DNA of 64,000 nt from assembly GCF_000350225.1 (NCBI RefSeq), contig NW_005179169.1, forward strand, positions 424,328-488,327, given 5' to 3'. The notes beneath the pieces are model-generated. The model made no database searches. It had not been told where the DNA came from and worked only from the letters and a program-made list of their open reading frames with translations. This DNA is from Chondrus crispus (taxonomy: Eukaryota > Rhodophyta > Florideophyceae > Gigartinales > Gigartinaceae). The position numbers and the translations under genes are program-made. Shown in pieces: positions 22,487-33,190 of this stretch. Within the stretch, counting starts at the first letter, position 1, and each line of letters opens with the position of its first letter.

Positions 22487-25084
22487 TCACGCGACTGCGT
22501 GTACGTAACCGTCTTTACCCTTTTTTCGAACTACCGGTGCTATCGGAGCTACCCCCCGGCTATCGTCGGCCAGGTCTTCTCCGGGTGGCCGGCCGCGTGG
22601 GTCGGGACTATTCCTCCCCTGCGGCTCGGCAGCCTTGGCGAAGTACTCGGGTACTTCCGGGACTTGACCTGCGGCGTCCGGTCGTCGCAGGATATGGGGG
22701 ACGAAGCGAGTTGGCTCTCTTTCGTGACCCTCCGTGGGTAGGGGGTACGGATCCTCTACCCAGTCTTGCAGGTACATTATCGCATTTTGTACCTGTTGGG
22801 GTAACCGAGAACGGTCTCGGTACCCTCTTTCTCCTTGTCGGGGGTACCTTGTGTCCGCCTGCCGGTAGGCGGGTCGATCCCGACGATCGACCTCGTTACG
22901 ACGGTACCCGCCCCCACGGGGAACGAAGCGAGCGCCCCCACCCGAACGATTTGGGAAACCTTGACGCCGGGGACGACCCTCGCCGACCGCTTGCCTGAGG
23001 AGATTGCGCGCCCCGGGGTGCGTCTCCATCTGGTCGCGGTAGTTCCTGTACGCCGTGAACATTCGTTGTTCCGGCGACAGGAACGGGCACGCGTACATGG
23101 CATGCCCATACGTACGGCATAGCCAGCACATGTACGCGCTGCCGTCCGTTGAGGCAAAGGTCGCCGCGTGCCGCGCCTCCTCATCGGTGAGGAGGGGCAC
23201 GCGAGGGGCTTCACGTCCGGTATCTCGGTTGGAGATGTCGAGCTCAGCGACCCGGGGGTCCGTACCCCTGGGCGCTCTTGGAGTGGCCGCGAATGCGGTC
23301 GCGTAGCTCGACGTCGTTCCGGTCGACATTGGTGAAGGGGGTCGACCCCCTACTGGCCCTGCTCCGTGCGTAATGAGGACAGGGTCCGCCTGACACTCAT
23401 CCTCCCCGACATGGAGGGTAGAGGCGGGCGAACTTGTTGTGGCGGACTTCGTAGTCCTGCCAGCCCTCCCTGCCGGTTTCGAATCCGGCAGAGGTAAACC
23501 GCGTCGAGCGCGGTAAGTGGTTCCTTCAGCCGTTGCGATACGGCGGATGGTCGGAAGATCGGTCTTCTGGCGGCTCGGCAGCCGCTGCACTGTCTCGGAA
23601 ACTGCGGCACGGGTCGCAGGAGCGAGTCCCCGCACGAAGTAGTGCGCGAGGGACTGTTCGGAGAACACTGCAGTGCACCGGAACGCGGCAGTTTCGAGCC
23701 GGTCCGCGAACGTGCTCTCCGTTTCATGAGATTGCTGTCGCGCCGTCGCGACAGCGTCGTACGCTTCACCTAACACGTCGTCGGTTTGGTAGCGTTTCAG
23801 GAACTGGTTCACGAGTCCCGGCCAACTCACGTCGTCGTGTAGTTGGCCGGTGCGGAGGCCACGCATCGTATAACTCGTATACAGGCGCTCCGCGTCGCGC
23901 TCTAAGAAGTGCGCGAGGATTCTCACTGCAACACCTTCGGTCAGGTGTTGCGAGTTGAAGGTTACTCGAATATCTATCAAGAACAGCAGCAGCTCGATCG
24001 GGTCCGTACCGTCAAAACTCTTCATCGTGGGACGGATCCCACGGCAGCGTTGGACATACTTCGCGATCCGTCCCCCGTCACCCGAGGTAACGAGCCTCGA
24101 GGTGTTATCCAAGCGGTACATACGATAGTCAGCAACGGCGCTGAACTCTTGGATCATCGTATGTACCGGCTCGAGCCCGGGTTCAGCGGGACCCAGCTTG
24201 CCGAAGGAGGTAACCGGTAGCGTACGGACGTCTACCGGACCTGGATGCTCGGCGTAACTCGCCGGTGGGTAGCCGCCCCAGCGGGGATCGACGGAGAACA
24301 TCGGTTCTCCGGATCCGCGGGCGGCTCCTCCACGGTCCTGTTCGTCCGCATACGATACGCGGTCCATCTGCCGCCTACTTCCGAGGATAGGCGGCAATGC
24401 TTGGGTCTCGGACGCGAGATTCGTGCCCATCGGGAGACGGGTTCCTTCCGCAGTCCGACTAGTGTCGGCGCCAGTCGGACGCCAACTTTCCGGGGCGACG
24501 GCGCTCGGAGGTACGGCACCACTGGGCCCTCTCGTGGGGGCACCGGGCAGCCTTGCGGCCATGGTCCGTTCCATGTCAAGAGCACGCTGTCGCGTAGCGT
24601 TGAGCTCGGCGGAGAGGTGCGCGAACGCACCCAACTGTTCTGCTGACGGGGACGGTCGATCGTCGGGACGTCTCGTCGAGGTCGGCCTCGTGGGGCGACC
24701 TTGCCCGTGCAGTACGGGCTGTGAGAGGCGTGAGTCTTTGACGAGCACCAGTCGCGAGTGTAACTCGTCGACTAGTGCTCGGAGATTCTCCAAGGACTGG
24801 CTGACTCGATCGAACCTCCCTTCACGTAGGGAGCGGAGCTCGTCCATACATCGCGAGTAGACGGCGTCCGTCACGTCTATACGGAGTGAAGTACGAACTT
24901 CCTCGATGTAGTCAGCTATGCGATCGAACATCGCAGCCGCTTGTCCTTCGGGGGACTCGGCCGACGGTTCGCGGTCTCGGAGACCAGCGTCGCCGTCGCC
25001 GAACGGCGGTGATGGTGCTTGCATAGCGGCCGCCCTCGGATCCGCCGGTTCGGACCGGATCGCGGTGGCGTATTCTTGACTCAT
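22487..25084 (-). CDS. Gypsy gag polyprotein
   Basis: The frame contains a retrotransposon gag core (around FDGTDPIELLLFLIDIR and later LVNQFLKRYQTDDVLGEAYD) and, near its end, one zinc knuckle CWLCRTYGHAMYAC, which fits C-x2-C-x4-H-x4-C. I place the start at the ATG at 25084, just inside the primer-binding site. The same frame stays open upstream through that site into the LTR (to 25570), which would give a longer N-terminus; I think this is chance. Gag forms the particle that packages the element's RNA. A pol frame begins about 110 bases downstream in another frame. Confidence 0.85.
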   Translation of the reverse strand: MSQEYATAIRSEPADPRAAAMQAPSPPFGDGDAGLRDREPSAESPEGQAAAMFDRIADYIEEVRTSLRIDVTDAVYSRCMDELRSLREGRFDRVSQSLENLRALVDELHSRLVLVKDSRLSQPVLHGQGRPTRPTSTRRPDDRPSPSAEQLGAFAHLSAELNATRQRALDMERTMAARLPGAPTRGPSGAVPPSAVAPESWRPTGADTSRTAEGTRLPMGTNLASETQALPPILGSRRQMDRVSYADEQDRGGAARGSGEPMFSVDPRWGGYPPASYAEHPGPVDVRTLPVTSFGKLGPAEPGLEPVHTMIQEFSAVADYRMYRLDNTSRLVTSGDGGRIAKYVQRCRGIRPTMKSFDGTDPIELLLFLIDIRVTFNSQHLTEGVAVRILAHFLERDAERLYTSYTMRGLRTGQLHDDVSWPGLVNQFLKRYQTDDVLGEAYDAVATARQQSHETESTFADRLETAAFRCTAVFSEQSLAHYFVRGLAPATRAAVSETVQRLPSRQKTDLPTIRRIATAEGTTYRARRGLPLPDSKPAGRAGRTTKSATTSSPASTLHVGEDECQADPVLITHGAGPVGGRPPSPMSTGTTSSYATAFAATPRAPRGTDPRVAELDISNRDTGREAPRVPLLTDEEARHAATFASTDGSAYMCWLCRTYGHAMYACPFLSPEQRMFTAYRNYRDQMETHPGARNLLRQAVGEGRPRRQGFPNRSGGGARFVPRGGGYRRNEVDRRDRPAYRQADTRYPRQGERGYRDRSRLPQQVQNAIMYLQDWVEDPYPLPTEGHEREPTRFVPHILRRPDAAGQVPEVPEYFAKAAEPQGRNSPDPRGRPPGEDLADDSRGVAPIAPVVRKKGKDGYVHAVA

Positions 25085-25141
25085 CTCAACGCGTACGGAC
25101 GCGGAGGAAAAAGAAAGTCTTCTCGGAAAGATCTCGGGATC

Positions 25142-25159
25142 TTCTAGGTCGGGAGACCA
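25142..25159 (-). other. Candidate primer-binding site
   Basis: On the element's coding strand, one base after the 5' LTR end, the sequence starts TGGTCTCCCGACC. PBS sequences begin with TGG to pair with the CCA end of a tRNA. The implied tRNA acceptor strand would end TCGGGAGACCA. I do not recognise which tRNA this is. Confidence 0.6.
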
Positions 25160-25160
25160 C

Positions 25161-25861
25161 TGTAGCATAAACATCCCCAGACGACTGGAGGTGTATGCGC
25201 AGTTCGACCTGTAGACCCCGGATCGGAGAAGGGGGAAGCGGGCCAACCAGCTACGGAACCGGGCTCGGGCCTGGGTAGCGGTGGTAGAGCGGGAGCGAGC
25301 AGGGACGCGCGCACGCACGAGCAGATCGACGCCTCGACGCCGCGGAGCAGCACTGGGTGACGTACCAGTGCTGACGGGCGGAGGCGGTTCCGTGCTCGCT
25401 CGCGTGCTGCGCGTCCACTCCGGCTCGGCTCCGACTAAACGCGCGCGAGGAGCGAAGGTGACGTTTAGAATAAGCTGGGTGGACTGACCTTGGCGGTCGT
25501 TTGAGGACAAGCCCGTGCTTGTCCCCCTCCTGCCGCCGTCGGTCCGCTCCCTATTTAATATACAAAACAATCTATCATAACACTACAGTACCGAGGTACT
25601 GTAGTGGGCTACTGTAGTGCCGGTCGGCCAGCACTGTAATACTGTCAGCTATGTCGAGGCTGACAGTACACGTATTACTCGTGGTGCGTGTGCGCTTCGT
25701 TCGCGTGCTGTACACGTGTGCTTGTGTGTATGCGCGTGTCCCTTGTCCCCGTGGTGTACACGTGGACACGTGCGGTTGTACTGTAGAGCTCGACGCTCTA
25801 CAGTAGCTGATCTAGTTCTTGATGTAATCTAATTTAAACCCCCAGGGGGGGTTATACTACA
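25161..25861 (-). repeat. 5' LTR (right copy) of the gypsy element
   Basis: A 701-bp repeat, same ends as the left copy. It should hold the element's promoter for minus-strand transcription. An AT-rich tattta sequence lies near 25552-25560 within otherwise GC-rich DNA and is a candidate core promoter site. Confidence 0.93.
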
Positions 25862-25866
25862 CCCCT
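25862..25866. repeat. Target-site duplication, right copy (cccct)
   Basis: Identical to the five bases at 12588-12592. Confidence 0.9.
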
Positions 25867-26435
25867 TTAAGTGCAACTAATCCATAGAGAGAACAGGAAT
25901 CAGGGTGCAGCGGGAGCTGCCAGTAACCTGACTCGAAACACTAGAGAACGAACCAAGCACTTCTCGCAAAATCGCTTATCCTAGAGTGAAGGTGTGGCAA
26001 GGGCCATAAATTCTTGATAGTTGCGGAGATAATAGGTCGCAGATCAACGGTCATCCTAAAATTCGCTTTTGAATTGCACTTGCGGGCGAGAAGGGGAGCT
26101 GCGTGCCACTCGGCTATTATAGCCTGTAATACACTTTTCTACAAAAAGCCGATGTCGCGCAGGGCGTCGATGTACTCGTCCAGAATCTGTCGCTGCTCGA
26201 GAGGGTATTTCGATCCTTGATGCGAACAGGTCGCTTCTCTCATTCTATTCTTACCCTCATTGGTGGCACGTCAACTGGTGAGAAATTTCCGAGCCGCAGT
26301 CGAAAATCGACTTGTGCTGTTACAGATCTGCTGTCAGACATGTGTGACCCTCATCGTGAAGGCTAAATTTCTTTCCGTCCTGCACTAGACCATGGATTGC
26401 AGACGACAAATCTACTTCAGGATCATTGCCTAAGT
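25867..26435. other. No recognisable gene
   Basis: Flanking DNA of the gypsy insertion, with short open frames only. Confidence 0.4.
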
Positions 26436-27880
26436 CTACGAGACGTCGCTTACCTCCAAACAATCCACCTCCACGCAACCTTGGCTATGAAATGTGTTGC
26501 ATAGAGCCCGATCACGCTGCTGGAGCATGCTATGTATGGAGGAAGGTTTGGGATTTGCGCACACGTTTTCTTTGCATTCTTTGTCCTTCAAAATTTCCAG
26601 TACGTCGACATCGCTTCCTAGTCGGTCGCAGGCAGCGGTCATGAGCTCTTGATTATACGAGCCCAGTTCCGCGAGTCCCTGTCGGCCGAGGTACACGTAT
26701 TCCACCACCTCATCCAGGCTAACGACCCAATTCGCCCTGCGCAAAACTAGTCCTGGGGAATGACGTACACGGAGCATATAGTCTGCTTGTATCCATGTTT
26801 TGCACGTGATGGGCGTGGCTGTCGGGCTCGCGTTTCCAAATGTGTATGGACCCTTGAGGACGTTGATGCGAGTGCTTGGATTCGCGCGTTGAATGGCGGA
26901 TAGGATGAATGGGACAATGACATTACCGTCCGCGCCTTGCCCGGCAAGAATGATAGTGTCAAAAGCACAATTACAGAACGTGCCGGAATACAGGGATGCG
27001 TTGCGTCCCAGATTCCCGTTGCTGGTCTCCCCTAAATTGCCGTCTTTCCCGTTTCTTCTGGAGGAAACATTATTGTTACCCTGACGAGCGTGTTTCTTGT
27101 CGTGATACCCAGTTTTCAACTTGCGGGCTTCGTCTTACGAAGTGTTCGAACAGCCGTTTTTGAAATGTGGACCACCGCACTTGGGTTTAGGGCAGTCTGG
27201 CAACTCCCGTGTCCGCCTGTTTCGCGCGCCATACTTACTTTTGCCCCCTTCGTGTCCTTGTATGTTCGCTCGGTATGGGAAGCGGACTTGTCCATCGGAT
27301 TACGGTTCATGCTACTTCCTTTTCATTTCCCTTTTTTATTCGGCGTTTGCTGAACCTGTTTGATAAATTCACCGTCAGAGTCGGACATGGGGACTCGAAG
27401 TGGTTTGAAGGAGTTGATGCAATCGTTCGATTATGCCTCTTTCGCGATCTCCCTCAAAAATGCATTGAAAATCATCCTGAAGGCCTTGTCCCGATTAAAT
27501 GTACCGTGCTCAGAATCTGGTTCTTGAATTTGTGATCTGACACACGTTTCAGGAGGAGTTCTACGGCGATCTCCGGCATTTTCGTAATGAGTTCGGAATA
27601 CCCGCAATCCTCGAGCGTGTGGTGTAATTCCAGGAAAGCTTCTACACTTGCATTTCGAGATTGTCGGATGCCACCTTCTTCTCAGGTCCGAGAGGTTTGA
27701 TCTCACGGTCGATCCTCCCGAGTTCGTGGTCATCTGGTCTGACGCGGAATTTCTAGTCGCCGCATTTTTAAGCTGTTCCTTGGTGATTTCTCCAATAGTG
27801 GAAGAAGTAACCCCAACCTTCGAGAACGAAAGACGAGGACTTTTTTTCGAGATAGAATCGCGATATTTACAAAATGAATA
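26436..27880 (-). mobile_element. Retroelement fossil: gag-like, zinc-knuckle-like and retropepsin-like parts
   Basis: On the minus strand a 227-residue frame contains QGADGNVIVPFIL, which resembles the active-site region of retropepsins (D-x-GA-D-x-N-V-I-P in related plant and oomycete elements), followed by a hydrophobic and charged domain. Just upstream is a cysteine-rich stretch with CGGPHF and a following cysteine that looks like a zinc knuckle, and further upstream is gag-like helical sequence. It differs from the nearby gypsy gag, so it belongs to another retroelement lineage. It is broken at several places and no LTR is visible. Confidence 0.45.
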
Positions 27881-28445
27881 TTAGCTAAATGAATATTAGC
27901 TGTGGTGTCAGAACGTTTCTCTATGACACGACGAATTTAAATATTGCGCTTATGTTCCAAGTGAACGAATTAATCATTCTTGATACCATTAAGGCCCGGT
28001 AACTAGATAGTTTCAACTACAGTTTCACGGATGATCTCAAAATGCCTCTCGTACACTTCCTTTCCAGCGTTTTCGGTTTGAATGATCATGTTATTTGTTT
28101 TGCCTCTAAATCAAACAGTATCACTTACTTCAGAAGAACAGTAATTAATGTAGAAATTTACTCTCGGCATGATCTAGAAACTGTAAAGTTAGGTACAAGG
28201 GGGTCACCCTCATTCTTGAACAGACCCCCAAGGATTAAAGAAAAGGCAAAAATTGCGCAGTTCAGTGCAATAAATATTTACATTGCTGGCATGTGGTTCT
28301 GGGGACTGTTTCGATAGCAACATGCGAGTACAGCCACACGGCAAATGCAAACTGAAGAAAATGGCGCGCGTTTTCAAATCGCCAGCCTCCCAAAATCCCC
28401 AAAATGTTCAAATGAGGCTATTTCCATGCAAATTGAGGTCCTGCG
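27881..28445. other. No recognisable gene
   Basis: AT-rich DNA with small open frames only. The tandem sequence atgaatattagct at 27870-27900 is repeated twice. The target duplication ctgcg of the next element closes this stretch. Confidence 0.4.
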
Positions 28446-28613
28446 TGTAGCATAAACTCCCCCCAACGGTGGGAGATGTATGCTTAATTCGGTGAAGATC
28501 CGATTAGTCCAGGAGACGGGGGAAGCGGCGGCCAGCTAACGATACCGAGTAGCAGTAGCCGATCCAATCGTAATCTCATCCAAAGTAAATCCCCCAGGGG
28601 GGGTTAAACTACA
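28446..28613. mobile_element. 168-bp miniature solo LTR related to the gypsy element
   Basis: It begins TGTAGCATAAAC and ends with a C/G run, GTTAAACTACA. Both ends match the ends of the 700-bp gypsy LTRs, while the middle is short and different. It is flanked by a perfect 5-bp direct repeat ctgcg (28441-28445 and 28614-28618), so it inserted as a unit or is the product of LTR-LTR recombination. It is either a solo LTR of a short-LTR relative or a TRIM-like parasite that uses the gypsy integration machinery. It has no coding capacity. Confidence 0.8.
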
Positions 28614-28658
28614 CTGCGACCTGAAAAGGCTCGAGAATCCAACTCATGCCAGCGCCAT

Positions 28659-30030
28659 ATGCGCAAAATGGAGAGAGAAAAATGTTTGTCGAAGAATGGA
28701 AAGTGCTTTGAAACGGCGCTGATTGCAGTTGACACAAGAATGGACCGTCGATGTGCCGCATTGATAGCTCGCTTGCCGCTTTCGATATTTCAATATCTTC
28801 CCATGCACAAAGATGATGGCAAGAAACCGCGCACAGAACTCACTGCGGAGGAGGAGGAGACAATAGTTTCTGCAATAAGTCGTTATAGGTCTAAAGGATT
28901 CCCGTCAAGAAACGATGATATTGGTGACGTGTCATAAGTTTAATGTCCTCATTGCCCAAGGCCAGAGAAGAAAATATTCCGTTCATCAATAACCACCCAA
29001 GAAAAAAAGTTATTATACAACTTCCGTCAGCGACACAAAGATCGCACTCGATCTAAACGCTGTTCGAACGAGGAATATATTCGCTGGAGGTTCTGTAGTG
29101 CAGATGTTCTCACTACTCATTTTGCTACCGTTCACAGAATCATCGCCGATAACGCCATCGACTGCTATCATATCGCAAACTTAGGCGAAACTGGAGTTTC
29201 TTCTAACATCTTTGTTAAAGACTGTGTCGGTTCCACCCACAAAAAAGCATATGTCACCCGTGCTTCAGCATCGCAAAAGCGCCACCACAGTTTCGTAATA
29301 TTGAACGCGTCACACTAATGCCCGTTGTTTCTGCTAGCGGCTGTGTGAGAACAGCGCTGCTCGTTGTCTAGGGAAAAGGCCACAGATATCGTGTTACCCG
29401 GGAACAGAAGTTCGGCTCCTCAGTTGAAACTCTCCCTGACTGCCTGCCGAATGGCAGTGTCATTACTTGTCGTGAAGATATGGCGGGTGTTGATTCCCAA
29501 ACATTTTCGAGTGGGCAAAATGGTTTATTAGGGGCAACGCACACAAACTCTCGCAAAGCAAAATACTGCTGCTTTCAGAAGGCTATCGCAGACATGTGCC
29601 GTACAAGACCTTGCAGATGCTAAGTGATGCAAATGTTATCGTTTACGCTTTGCCCTCCCACACCAGTGGCGTAACACAGCCACTAGACCTTTCAGTTTTT
29701 AGTGTTTTGAAAGCTAAGATGAGAGATCTCGTCGACGGATTCAGCGATACATCGAGGGACAAAATTTATGATCATTATGATTTTTGAAGCCACTTCGTCA
29801 TGCATACGAGCAGTCATTCACGAGAAGCACAGTAGCATCAGGTCTTGCAAAAACCGGTGCATATCCTCCCAATTTGGCACATACCTCTAGCGTTCTACTT
29901 CCACTGTCGTTTGCACAGCCGGAGAAACTAATAACAGCAGAGGAAATGGAAGGGATATTGGAGTTTAAGAGGGAACAGCTGCAAAGAAAGTTGAGCATAC
30001 AGTCCGCGGTGCTGCGTAACGAGTTTTAGA
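28659..30030 (+). pseudogene. pogo-like (Tc1/mariner superfamily) DDE transposase remnant
   Basis: The N-terminal frame (28659-28937) has ELTAEEEETIVSAI, like the helix-turn-helix start of pogo/CENP-B-type proteins. Further on, 29596-29787 reads ALPSHTSGVTQPLDLSVFSVLK, the well-known segment near the third catalytic residue of DDE_1 transposases. The C-terminal part (29784-30029) has a GLAKTGAYPPN motif and a charged tail. The frames between are interrupted repeatedly by stops and shifts, so the gene is dead. I could not identify terminal inverted repeats. The 168-bp LTR at 28446 inserted at or near its left end. Confidence 0.7.
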
Positions 30031-31999
30031 GACATCTGTGGGGCTGTGTTCAATATCCAGGTCTGTACTGGAAGTGGGGAGGAAAAAGGATCTTGCTGAT
30101 ATGGCGCGGAAAGTTGCAATTGATCGTAAGCAGGCGGAAAAGGCGGAGCGAGAGGCTGTTGAATATGAAAAGTCAAGCAAAGCCGGCTACAACTGGAGAG
30201 GATTGCATTGGCATTCCGTGTACGTGAGTACGGGGTGGGCAATACAATACCTCGTGGGATGAAAGAGCGAAAGCAACACGCGAAACGTTTTTTCGTTGCG
30301 GAGATGAGGCTTCGCCTTAACTTAACCGGCAGGAGCAGTGGATCAGAGGCACGGCGCGTCGAAGTTAACGGGCTGGCAATGGAGGCGGCAGCGGACATAT
30401 AGACTGGCGAGTCCAGGCATGCGGGTCGGGCGGGGTGGATGCGCGCATGCGCACGATCGGGAAGCAGGGCGGCGAAACGCAGAGCGCCATGGTGCTTGCG
30501 CTGCGTGTTGCGCGTGGTGCTTGCGCCGTGGGTCGGGCATGAGGCTTGCCGCACGGGTCGCGCGTGGTGTTTTCGCTGCAGGTCGCGTGTAGTTTGAATG
30601 GGAAGCGTTTGCGGGCGGTCAAGTTAAATTTTCAAGTAAAAATTGCAATGTGAATTTGCATCGTCCTATAAAATTTGAGTTCAAGATAGGGGGTCTCAGC
30701 AGCAAATGTCGACCACCAACACCGATGCGCTTCGCTTATCAGTTTCTTCTTCGTGTATGTGATTCAGCCTTTTTATTGGCCAGCGCGATGGCCTATGAGG
30801 TACGCCGTGGTGCAGGAACGGTCAAAAATGGGGTTCTGGAGGCTGTTATCAGAGTCGCATTCAGGAGAATACGTCCCAATAATGGCCCTGGGCACCAGAG
30901 TCTGTGACCCAGAGCCATACAACTTTGGTCCCACTACCAGGGCTCATGGCTCCGTAAAATCCTGGTTGACAATTGATTTTTCTGATATTCGCCTCAAACG
31001 CCACTCCCATTGGTCCCGGTGGTGGACCTTGTTGGATCCTGCAAGCAAGGCCTCAATGATGTAATATTTCCATCCACCCTCGATCGGAGCTGTAATGCGG
31101 TCCGGCATCTTTGAAAAGGTTGATGAATGTTTCTGAAGTTTCAAAGGTTCCCAAGGTGCTGCCGAAAGTTTGAGCAACTTTTTCTGCGTAACTCAGAAAC
31201 ATTCTGGAGACGTGCACCCTCGCATTACACTACCAGTCTCCTCCATCAATAGCTGTCCGTTTATTGGGGGCGGTCATATTCTACGAGTAAATCATGTAGG
31301 AGAATGTCTGGACACATGAATCGGGTGCGTACTGTTGCCATAAGTGCGCACTGAAGACATGTAGTTTACTGACCATTCGATGCCAGTTTCGGAGTGAGGG
31401 ACATAATGACGGGGCTACAGGTCGTTCGTTTATTTTCTGGAAGTGCGGAAAGAGTGGTTATGGTTGCGAAAAGTGCAAACAGAATACTTGCAGTACCTAC
31501 ATCCTGGAAAACAGTGTGCGAGTGTGGGACGTGAAGGTGGGACCACATTTCGGAGACGCAGTAAGACGCAGTAAGTGCACACATAACATGGTTGGATGGC
31601 AGTATGATGAGATGCAGACAACTGGGATATGGCGTCTGATTCCTGAGCGAAAACGTGCTGGAGTAAGACGTGGAGAGAAAGACTAAACTTCTGAGAAGAG
31701 ATTTATTTAACCACTCTCTTTGACTTCACGGGTAACATAATAGGATCGGTGCGCATAGCGCGCAAGGAGCTCACTTGTCTCTGCCGTGTAATCAACATTT
31801 GTGTGTATGTGATTGCATGTCTGTGATTGTCTGTGCGTGTCTGTGTGTATGGATACTGCCCGCTGCTCCTCGTCTTGGCCACAAGCAATCACCCATCAGA
31901 GTCCCTCGGTCATACAGCACTCCTCCGACACCCCACAGGTGCCGCTAAATTCTCCTTCTACACCTTCAATCTCTTCCCCTTGGCCTTTTTGATCTTTGC
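30031..31999. other. No recognisable gene
   Basis: Contains a GC-rich stretch at 30420-30600 with degenerate repeats of a gcgcgtggtg...cgtgggtcg type, then ordinary sequence with short frames only. A TG-rich run lies at 31800-31852. Confidence 0.4.
31800..31852. repeat. TG-rich simple sequence
   Basis: Imperfect repeats of tgtgtgt / tgtctgtg. Confidence 0.7.
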
Positions 32000-33190
32000 C
32001 GTCCATGTTTCTAAAAGAGATCCACAATCCATCCAATGTCGTCACTTTTACTCCACGCAGTTCTTTCCTGCCTCTTGACCCCCGCCGGCATCCAGTTACC
32101 TCTATTCCCCCTCTATACCCACCACTTCGAATCTCCACCACTTCGTTAATCACATTCTTCCTTGCTTTGCTCATATCGTTTTCCCTCTCTCTGCCCTCCC
32201 ACCCACCATGCCGCGGCGGTCATCCCTCGCCGCCTCCGTTGAGCTAACTACCAAAGCCTTGGAAGGCCTCTGCCTCCTCCCCGCACTCCGACTGCGCTAG
32301 CTTCTCCAATTCTCTCCCACTCTTCTAACCCCTTTCGAAAAGCCGACTCCCCGCCCCTTCCCGTCTGCGCACATTCTCCTGCGCCGCCCGCTGCAGCATT
32401 CCGTCCTATTTCAATCGCTGTCCTCCACCCCGCCCGCCGCCACCCACCTGGGCTCGCATTCTGCCGCCGCTACCCTCTCGGACGCCAATTACACCACCAA
32501 ACGACCCGTGCTTGCCGCGCAGCGGAACCTCTCAGCCCCACGTAGCCCGCTGCTTCGCCGCCGCCACCTACGCCCTTCTGCCTTCCGCCATCGAAGCCCG
32601 CCCGGTCCCATCCGCTTCTGCCTGACCCCGCCACCGCCATGGTGCTCGCCGTTTCTGACGACGTACAGGAAATTTTGAATTGCGTGATTTACTTATTGTA
32701 GAATGTGACCGCCCAATTTATTGGAGCAGGGCACTGTAATCTCCCAGGCTGCCGCTGGATTGGTGAGTCTTGTAAAGTTTGGTGTCCATCTGGACATGGA
32801 CTGGACCGCCTGTAAATCTATGACATGGACATGCGTCTCAATTTCATGCTTCATCAGCACCGAGCGGTGCCGACACTGCACGTCCGCTTTCTCCTTCTGT
32901 TCTTCTGTTCCGCACTTCGATTTTGATCCAGCTCTTTCCACTCAGCCTCCCTCCCCTGCTTTGTCAACGCCAACTTGCAGTTGGTTATTCTCGAAGCTGC
33001 TCACCAGAGCGGTTCTTCGCTTTTTGCTCTCGACGTGCGCTCTTGCGACGTCGCATCCCCGTCGTGATCAGCTTCTCCGCCACTCCTTCTCCCTTCCGCT
33101 GTCCTCCCTTCGAACGCTTGTTGCTCCTTCAACCTGTCGAAGGAACTGCAACCACCCGCGTGCCCTCTCTCGCTGCTACAACACCATCCG
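32000..33190 (+). promoter_or_regulatory. Pyrimidine-rich upstream region of the DUF7869-like gene
   Basis: Long C/T-rich tracts occur at about 32130-32640 and 32920-33180 on the coding strand, ending close to the ATG at 33191. Host genes to the right show the same strand-biased pyrimidine leader. A short frame starting with ATG at 32639 after the first tract suggests the first tract may belong to another, now truncated gene. The promoter role is inferred from position only. Confidence 0.4.

Larger units (their letters stand above)
12593..25861 (-). mobile_element. Ty3/gypsy LTR retrotransposon with antisense accessory ORF
   Basis: A 13.3-kb element bounded by LTRs that start TGTAGCAT and end TACTACA, with a matching 5-bp target duplication. 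On the minus strand the order is gag, aspartic protease, reverse transcriptase, RNase H, integrase, which is the Ty3/gypsy order. Between integrase and the 3' (left) LTR lies about 4.9 kb of extra DNA, including a long ORF on the opposite strand. By eye the LTRs differ at about 13 positions plus one 2-bp indel over 700 bp (about 98% identity), mostly C/T changes, so the insertion is fairly young. The structure looks whole; pol carries about two or three breaks, so this copy is probably not autonomous. Confidence 0.92.
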
